Shown here: positions 57,658-64,000 of the stretch, one piece after another | Numbering within the stretch: the first letter of the stretch is position 1 | Layout of the letters: every line of letters starts with the position of its first letter | NCBI GenBank assembly: GCA_947568835.1 | Contig: OX387610.1 | Location: 14,055,001 to 14,119,000 of the forward strand | Length of the DNA stretch: 64,000 nt | Direction of reading: 5' to 3' | DNA from: Protonemura montana | Taxonomy: Eukaryota; Arthropoda; Insecta; Plecoptera; Nemouridae | Made by a program: the position numbers and the translations under genes | The notes under the pieces: generated by a model | What the model saw: only the letters and a program-made list of their open reading frames with translations | Told to the model about the DNA's origin: nothing | The model's database searches: none

Positions 57658-58433
57658 CGAACGCTTTGACGTGTTGGAAACACCGAAGTTAAGCAACACT
57701 GCGCTGGGTCAGGTATTGGATTGGTGACCATCATACACATGACCAGTTCTGTTCGGGAGAGAGGTTGGAGGGATGAAAGTTAAGCAACACTGCGCTGGGT
57801 TAGGTATTGGATGAGTGGCCATCATACACATGACCAGTTCTGTTCGGGAGAGAGGTTGAAGGGATGAAAGTTAAGCAACACTGTGCTGGGTCAGGTATTG
57901 GATGTGTGACCATCATGTACATGACCAGTTCTGGTCGGTAGAGAGGTTGGTGGGATGAAAGTTAAGCAACACTGCGCTGGGTTAGGTATTGGATGGGTGA
58001 CCATCATGTACATGACCAGTTCTGGTCGGTAGAGAGGTTGGTGGGATGAAAGTTAAGCAACACTGCGCTGGGTCAGGTATTGGATGGGTGACTATCATAC
58101 ACATGACTAGTTCTGTTCGGGAGAGAGGTTGGAGGGATGAAAGTTAAGCAACACTGCGCTGGGTCAGGTATTGTATGGGTGACCATCCTACACATGACCA
58201 GTTCTGTTCGGGAGAGAGGTTAGAGGGATGAAAGTTAAGCAACACTGCGCTGGGTCAGGTATTGGATGGGTGACCATCATACACATGACCAGTTCTGTTC
58301 GGGAGAGAGGTTGGAGGGATGAAAGTTGAGCAACACTGCGCTAGGTCAGGTATTGTATGGGTGACCATCCTACACATGACCAGTTCTGTTCGGGAGAGAG
58401 GTTAGAGGGATGAAAGTTAAGCAACACTGCGCT
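57658..58433 (+). repeat. 5S-headed SINE, 9 tandem 5S units, no core
   Basis: Starts with a shortened head (gctttgacgtgttggaaaca) fused to the tail of the preceding SINE and holds nine 91-bp units, ending abruptly at actgcgct. Unit variants recur at spacings of two units (the ggtcggtagagagg pair; the tatgggtgaccatccta pair), indicating duplication of multi-unit blocks. Confidence 0.93.
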
Positions 58434-58468
58434 CAAAACTCGCTATTATATAAAACTTCACTCGCCTA

Positions 58469-59126
58469 TTTCACAATGTATGCATGTGATATCTAAACTA
58501 AATCTCACTTCAAATGACAACCTTAAATAGGCATGATTATAAATTACTATACACAAATGAGATGTATTTTTTTGAAAACGTCGCAAAAAGTTCAGTTATA
58601 AAGAAGCGGATTGCAAGAAAACCAGAGGGACTTTCTGCGTTAATCTTAAGAGAGGAGACATATGCATTTGTTACAAATTTCAGTGGGAAATCTATAACTT
58701 TCCTTCCCCTATCGATTCCCGGAAGAAAAATGGGATAAAAAATAAAAAAAGCGTTAGCCATATGTGTGCGTGAAAATAATAAGCAAGATACGATTTATCA
58801 CCGAGGTCAGCATATTGGGATGACTTTTCCAACCCTTGGGATGCAAGCGTTGTTGTTGGCCTGTAACCCTTTGTCGAGGAGGGTCGTAACTCAAAAAAAG
58901 TAAATGCGGATTTCAAGTTTTCAACGTTCGTAGCATCACGAGCACGTAGCGTTAGGAAATAGAGGTATTGTTTCTTTATACGTTGCAGGATAAGGTTTAA
59001 TTTTGCTCTGAAGAGAAATTGAATTTAAAAATGATGCATTGTTATTTGCTTACTTGAAACTTGTAGATGTATTTTAGAGCTAAATTTGAAATAATTAAAT
59101 TGTCAGAGTATTTGGTACAAAACGAT
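58469..59126. repeat. Dispersed duplication, copy A
   Basis: About 0.66 kb also present at 61548-62200 in the same orientation. The last 370 or so bases (from gcgttagccatatgtgtg) are nearly identical, while the first 270 carry many indels and substitutions. No terminal inverted repeats or target duplication were noticed. A minus-strand open frame with RPSSTKGYRPTTTLASQG is shared by both copies, but the function is unknown. Confidence 0.9.
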
Positions 59127-59167
59127 TTTCTATTTTGCTTGGGCCTGTCCACTACGCATCCTAAATT

Positions 59168-59267
59168 GAGTTTCTCTGACTACTAATTGTCATTCACCAT
59201 CCTCGTTCTCATCATCACCCTTCAAGATCATCATCATCAAGACATTCTGACAAATATCAAAACAATT
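59168..59267 (+). repeat. tRNA-related SINE, 3' end only
   Basis: Matches the last 100 bases of the SINE at 57309-57657 (gactactaattg, ttcaagatcatcatcatc, gacaaatatcaaaacaa) and, as there, runs straight into a 5S-headed SINE. Confidence 0.8.
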
Positions 59268-59993
59268 TACCGTGTAAGAAACACCGGTTCTTATGAGAAC
59301 ACCGAAGTTAAGCAACACTGCGCTGAGTCAGGTATTGAATGGTTGACCATCATACACATGACCAGTTCTGTTTGGGAGAGAGGTTGGAGGGATGAAAGTT
59401 AAACAACACTGCGCTGAGTCAGGTATTGGATGGTTGACCATCATACACATGACCAGTTCTGTTCGGGAGAGAGGTTGGAGGGATGAAAGTTAAGCAACAC
59501 TGCGCTGGATCAGGTATTGCATGGTTGACCATTATACACATGACCAGTTCTGTTCGGGAGAGAGGTTGGAGAGATGAAAGTTAAGCAACACTACGTCGAG
59601 TTAGGTATTGGATGGTTGACCATTATACACATTACCAGTTCAGTTCGGGAGAGAGGTTGGAGGGATGAAAGTTAGTACAGCAACTTCACTCGCCTTGCTT
59701 ATCAACCTCTCGACAGCAACGTCACTCGCCTTGCTTATCAACCTCTCGACAGCATGGATTTGTGAAGGAATCCTGTTGTTCGCGTTGTACCGTCCTTCGG
59801 AAGGGACGTTAAGCCGGTGATCCCCTTGGTCTTTGACAGGAGTAGGCTACGTGCCGGCACCGGGTTTCCCCTCCTCCCTTCTAGGCTAGGTTAGGGTTAT
59901 CATCATCCTCATCATCATCCACTCATTCGCTGACGCCATTAGACCAGTGCCTCATGGCTTGTTATCAAAACAGCGCGTCGTTAAACACCTTGC
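59268..59993 (+). repeat. 5S-headed SINE, 4 tandem 5S units, full length
   Basis: Head (gtgtaagaaacaccggttct), four 91-bp units, two 36-bp units, complete core and a tail ending gcgcgtcgttaaacacc. The second 36-bp unit reads caacgtcactcg where most read caacttcactcg. Confidence 0.95.
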
Positions 59994-60057
59994 ATATAAT
60001 TTGTCATGAATTACACCTTATGAACAAATTTACAAACATGCAGTTTAACATACAGTT

Positions 60058-60312
60058 TCACACAAAAGTGACACGTGGAAATTGTTCCTTTTGTAACACA
60101 AATTTTCGCATTGCGTGAGGATGGTGGTAAGTATGGTATACGTGGCAAGATTTCAATGCATTTAATTTTAAAATATATATAAAAACGAGAACCCCGATAA
60201 ACGAGAACCCCCTAGCCGGACGTAAATTTAGTTTTCTACCCGAAAAGCCACATCTCAGCCCCGCCAACCTCGCCCAGCGTTCGAAATAAGCAAATCCAAA
60301 AATGTTCGTCAT
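60058..60312 (-). CDS. Open frame with N-terminal and membrane-like segments, uncertain
   Basis: A minus-strand ATG (gaaaatga context) opens MTNIFGFAYFERWARLAG, an Arg-rich stretch (SGRKLNLRPARG) and a hydrophobic segment (FSFIGVLVFIYIL), then a less convincing tail. The start resembles a mitochondrial presequence with a membrane anchor. The region is less AT-rich than its surroundings. No family or splice evidence, so low confidence. Confidence 0.15.
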   Translation of the reverse strand: MTNIFGFAYFERWARLAGLRCGFSGRKLNLRPARGFSFIGVLVFIYILKLNALKSCHVYHTYHHPHAMRKFVLQKEQFPRVTFV

Positions 60313-60442
60313 TTTCAACAATAGAAACCCGGGGCAACCGATTACGGACATTATATTAGGTAGAAGATTAAAAAAAAAAAAAATCTAATTTGCATTTTAA
60401 AACAGCTACAATCGTTTATGTGTGTGCTTTGTTGTTTATTAG

Positions 60443-60553
60443 AACATCACCGCTGGGTGGATTCTAAGAAGAGCATCTTGAGAAGGAGATCCAGAACGCT
60501 TTGACTTGAAGGACGAACCACAGTTTAAAATGGGAACAAATGAGGGTGGAGAG
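60443..60553 (+). CDS. Candidate exon, possibly with start codon MGTNEGGE
   Basis: A 111-base segment between a good acceptor (tttgttgtttattag) and donor (gagag then gtaatt). No frame is open throughout. One frame is open for the second half and encodes EGDPERFDLKDEPQFK then MGTNEGGE, after a TGA. The likeliest reading is a leader exon whose ATG (aaaatggga) begins MGTNEGGE, a possible N-myristoylation start, with the rest of the gene downstream. No partner exon was identified before UQCC4. Confidence 0.22.
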
Positions 60554-60983
60554 GTAATTGTCGTGCAAGTACTCGTTAGTACTGCAAATAATTCATGTGC
60601 GGCATTAATTCTAGCGATATCATCTTCAGGAAAAAGTTTAGTAAATTGTAACGAATCATTTTGATTCGTATAATAGCCGTAATATGTATATTATCTCAGA
60701 TTTGGCTCTTTTTTGAGCTAAAGATAATATCTATATAGTAGTTAAGAGTAAAATTAGTGGGTTTCAAACGTGGTGAGCTCGAGGACATTGCATTTTAAGA
60801 ATATTAGTAATTGACTTATGTACCTACACATAGAACGTAGTTCCTATTACTTTGCCACTATGCACTTATGTGAACGGATGTTTAAGTTGTGTTGTTGTAA
60901 TATTTAGGTGCAGTAAACTAACTTCCTACAAATTAATTTGTATTTAGCTTGGGTTACGCCCCTGCTGCTTTTGGGTGCCAATC

Positions 60984-61175
60984 TTGACAGTGAGGTTTGA
61001 ACCCCCAGTTTTTCTTGGTCTATTTCTCCTTTACGTTCAAATTTGTGGCTCCGTTTGAGTAAGGTATTTTATACGTTTTATTGTGGTTACGGATTTTGTC
61101 AGGAAATGTCATTTTAGAAAGGAGAAATAGATCCTCCTCGGCAAGGAAATCCGGGGTTCAGATCTCACTGACAAG
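60984..61175. repeat. Fold-back repeat with tRNA-like arms
   Basis: The left arm (cttgacagtgaggtttgaac, then tctatttctcc) is matched inverted by the right arm (ggagaaatagatc, then ggggttcagatctcactgac). Each arm has a B-box-like ggttcaga or gtttgaacc. About 50-bp arms flank an 80-base middle. This resembles the architecture of the other fold-back family but is a different sequence. Confidence 0.7.
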
Positions 61176-61547
61176 GTATTATATTATAAGCATATTATTA
61201 TATTGTATATTGTATATATTATCAGATTTTTATATTATAAGCGATTCACAGGTAGTGATTTCTGATTTTCAGGTATCGTTACCATGGTGATAGCAACTTT
61301 ACACTCAAATTTAAGCTCTGCTTTGCGGATCCTTATAAATTATCGATGCAGAGTTGAACACCACAGCCCACAGCGAGTAGCACCTTTCTTCCAAAGCAAA
61401 TATATGAAAGCAGCATAAAAAAAATGACGGTGAACACTTTTTCTAGCTGCCTGCAAAAATTTTATTTTGCTTTCTTGGTTTTATTTATTTTTTAAACGTT
61501 AAAAGTTGATTACAAATGCGTACAAATCGTATTGTGGCTGCGTAGGA
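61176..61547. other. Non-coding stretch
   Basis: Nothing convincing seen. Confidence 0.5.
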
Positions 61548-62200
61548 TTTCACCGATGTATGCATGTGATATCTTAAACAAATCTCACTTCAAACGACAA
61601 CCTTATAAAGGCAGGATTATACAAAAATTGAGATGTAGATTTTTAAAAACGTTGCAAAAAGTATGGAGAAGTTCAGTTTTAAAGAAGGCCGATTGCGAGG
61701 AAACCAGAGGGACTTTCTGCGTTAATCCTAAGAGAGGAGACATATGCATTTGTTACAAATTTAAGTGGGAATTCCATTCCCCTATCGATTCCCGGAAGAA
61801 AAATGGGATGAAAAATAAAATCAGCGTTAGCCATATGTGTGCGTGAAAATAATAAGCAAGATACGATTTATCACCGAGGTCAGCATATTGGGATGACTTT
61901 TCCAAACCTTGGGATGCAAGCGTTGTTGTTGGCCTGTAACCCTTTGTCGAGGAGGGTCGTAACTCAAAAAAAGTAAATGCGGATTTCAAGTTTTCAACGT
62001 TCGTAACATCACGAGCACGTAGCGTTAGGAAATGGAGATATTGTTTCTTTATACGTTGCAGGATAAGGTTTAATTTTGCTCTGGAGAGAAATTGAATTTA
62101 AAAATGATGCATTGTTATTTGCTTACTTGAAACTTGTAGATGTATTTTTAAGCTGAATTTTAAATAATTAAAATTGTCAGAGTATTTGGTACAAAAAGAT
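61548..62200. repeat. Dispersed duplication, copy B
   Basis: Direct-orientation partner of 58469-59126, 3.08 kb downstream. See copy A for the two-tier similarity. Single-base differences in the conserved part include aacc for ccc and atggagata for atagaggta. Confidence 0.9.
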
Positions 62201-62724
62201 ATGGTACTCACTTTGAGCAACTGAATTGCTTCGCTTGTTTTTGTGTGCTGGATCATTTTCATCGAATCATTTTCTGTTCTTCATTGTTGTTCTATTTGTT
62301 TCCACACGTTTAAATATTGTTCCAATTTGAATGTAAGATTACTTTTCAGTAAAGAAACCACTAAAGTTACAAACGAATAAAATGCATGCTTTGAACGGTT
62401 TGCGACTAAAGCACCACCTAGAAGCAAAGTAGCAAAGTTTGCTTAAACGGCCGCGAAAACAAAATATCTTCGAATGTTGTAGAATTTAATGTGTCTAATA
62501 CTTCAGACATCCATTAATACTGTAGAGAAGAGTAAAATATTTTTAAAATGTGCAAATCTTACAAATTCTTTCTTCTAAAACGATTAAAAAATATATTTGA
62601 ATTTGCTCAAATTGACGCCATAAGCACCCGTAAGTTTGAAACCTGCATGTCTGCCAACATATATTCTCACAAACTCAAATTTGCCTACAGGCTGCCAGCA
62701 ACAAGCAGAAAGTCAAGTGCTAAA

Positions 62725-62795
62725 ATGGCGTCAATCTCAAATTTTAGGTTACACCTCGCAAGATTTCAATTTCTGCTTTTAAAACCAAACAAAAG
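62725..62795 (+). CDS. UQCC4: UQCC4/CCSMST1, exon 1 (mitochondrial presequence)
   Basis: Start ATG at 62725 in a strong context (aaaatggcg). Encodes MASISNFRLHLARFQFLLLK then PNK, a basic, hydrophobic, acid-free presequence typical of mitochondrial import, and ends on two bases of a codon at a donor (aaaag then gtatga). The frame is open further upstream to an in-frame ATG at 62548, but that sequence looks non-coding and the Kozak match is poorer, so 62725 is preferred. Intron length is 161 bases. Confidence 0.8.
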
Positions 62796-62956
62796 GTATG
62801 ATTATATTCTATTTTGAAGCTGAAAAGATAAAGTGGTGATGACTTCACGTTTAAGTTCATATAAATGTTTTTTAGAGACTTGAACAAATGATAGGTATGT
62901 TACATAATTCAAATTGTGGTTAGAGTAACCATTTAAGTTCGTTCTTTATTTTCTAG

Positions 62957-63344
62957 ATATGTTTCACCAATCATCGCTGTCAGCAGATGCAACTCAACTG
63001 AAAAACCGCCGGAGAATCATTCAAGGCCTTTGAAGTTTACCTCAAGTAATGCAGCAGCCTGGCAGGCAAAGCAAAGCAGGAGTGGAGGTAGCGATGACGA
63101 TATGCCGTGGTTTCAACCCTATATTATCTCACTCAGTTTAACAGTATTTTTAGTCTACTTTTGCATACTCAGAGAAGAAAGTGATATTGATCAAGAACTG
63201 GAAAAGACATTGTATGATAGAATAGAAGGATTGGAAGAACGTCAGCTAGAAATGTCATTAGCGTTCAACAAAGAGCGAGGACTCGAAACGGATGCCATCG
63301 AAAGAAGGCTAGGTGAATTGGAGCTTGAAAAAGTGCAATCATAA
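62957..63344 (+). CDS. UQCC4: UQCC4/CCSMST1, exon 2 (membrane domain and tail)
   Basis: Acceptor ctttattttctag, then an in-phase continuation to a stop, giving 152 residues in all (human UQCC4 is about 132). Family hallmarks seen: RPLKFTSSNAAAW (residues 47-59), PWFQP before the membrane segment (74-78), one membrane helix (about 77-95) and the LREESDID motif right after it (95-102). The remaining 50 residues are charged and probably coiled coil, longer than in mammals. UQCC4 is an inner-membrane factor needed for cytochrome b/complex III assembly. Two exons, no neighbours in an operon-like layout. Confidence 0.85.
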
Positions 63345-63427
63345 TGTATAAAGTAGATGCACACATGCATAATAGTACTGTTAGTTTGATGTTAGCTACA
63401 TGTCGATTTTTGTGTTACCTGTTAAAT

Positions 63428-63433
63428 AATAAA
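63428..63433 (+). terminator. Polyadenylation signal of UQCC4
   Basis: aataaa 84 bases after the UQCC4 stop. On the opposite strand a likely 3' end for the converging gene lies within about 50 bases. Confidence 0.6.
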
Positions 63434-63716
63434 AAAATATGTCTATCCTATGAATTAATGTCTTGAATCTTTATTTCCAAACAGCGTTTATTTTACAACA
63501 TAACCCAATATCCGACTAAGCACATTTTTATTACCAGTGACTTTATTTGGTGACCTGAATCACTTTTAATCATTTTAGTTCAAATATTCAAGTGTTTAGC
63601 ATTTTATATTTGACAAAAACAAAACGGTTCCTTCTGTTTTGATCACTGTCAAAAGGCTAGGAATATTTTCCAGAGAAGATTTCAAGACAGAATTCTCCTT
63701 ACCAATCAAATGGTTA

Positions 63717-63825
63717 TTAAATTGGAGATCCCTTTCTAAGTTCTGTGATTAAAGCATCTATTGTTGAAGTCGGTAGTGTTATTAAGGTTTCAACTGAGCT
63801 TTTTGTTTGACTGGTAAATGATGCT
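63717..63825 (-). CDS. Candidate last exon of a minus-strand gene
   Basis: Acceptor-like ttgctttttatttcaag precedes 36 codons plus one base ending in a stop: ASFTSQTKSSVETLITLP then TSTIDALITELRKGSPI. Composition and acceptor favour a real terminal exon of a gene entering from the right edge. The frame is also open upstream to 63941 with a hydrophobic start (SIFICFICILWF), so a single-exon reading is possible. Minus-strand aataaa signals lie near 63468-63494, close to the UQCC4 end. Family not recognised. Confidence 0.35.
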
Positions 63826-64000
63826 CTTGAAATAAAAAGCAAATACATGCTTGCTTCATCAAAGTTGTGGAACCATAATATACATATAAAACAGATAAAT
63901 ATCGATATCAGTTGAGCAACTCTACTTGAGGAAAATATCACAATTTTACAGTAGAGCTAGTGCCACAAACATAATTATCTAACTCAGTTTTTTCTGTCCT

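Noticed and set aside
58692-58916. Minus-strand frame shared by both copies of the 0.65-kb duplication
   Set aside because: Only one or two differences separate the copies in this part, too few to show coding constraint. The N-terminal part is low complexity. Kept as a question in the findings, not as a gene.

Overview
This is AT-rich animal nuclear DNA from an invertebrate metazoan. It has sparse split genes with GT-AG introns and a dense load of short repeats. A 5S-rRNA-headed SINE with a Deu-like core hints at a deuterostome, but I cannot name the organism.

Three genes are well supported. (1) A BAIAP2/IRSp53-family I-BAR gene lies on the minus strand. Its start exon is at 52224-52268 and its second coding exon at 13536-13611, separated by a 38.6 kb intron; the rest runs off the left edge. 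(2) A two-exon plus-strand gene (32126-32349, 33408-33612) encodes a small single-pass membrane protein I do not recognise, and it is nested inside that intron. (3) UQCC4/CCSMST1, a mitochondrial complex III assembly factor, lies on the plus strand (62725-62795, 62957-63344). A probable last exon of a minus-strand gene entering from the right (63717-63825) converges on it. Several weaker exon-like or coding-like segments are listed at low confidence.

Most of the rest is repeats. (a) A 5S-derived SINE is present in about 14 copies, most with a 91-bp unit repeated in tandem (up to 9x). The unit carries the 5S internal control region. Two copies instead amplify a 36-bp unit (about 8x and 33x). 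(b) A tRNA-like element with inverted-repeat ends carries a 52-bp A-box unit repeated up to 17x before a single B box. (c) A terminal-inverted-repeat element carries a 60-bp unit repeated 1-10x. (d) A tRNA-related SINE has a 39-bp B-box unit repeated 3x. There are also 118-, 114-, 12-, 11-, 10- and 8-bp tandem arrays, a near-perfect palindrome of a MITE-like family, and a 0.65-kb dispersed duplication beside UQCC4.

The most striking pattern is that unrelated short mobile elements, three of them with RNA polymerase III-type promoter modules, have each undergone internal tandem amplification. Repeat units start and end on short matching sequences, so slippage or unequal exchange is the simplest cause. 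Many long apparent reading frames here are artefacts of units whose length is a multiple of three.
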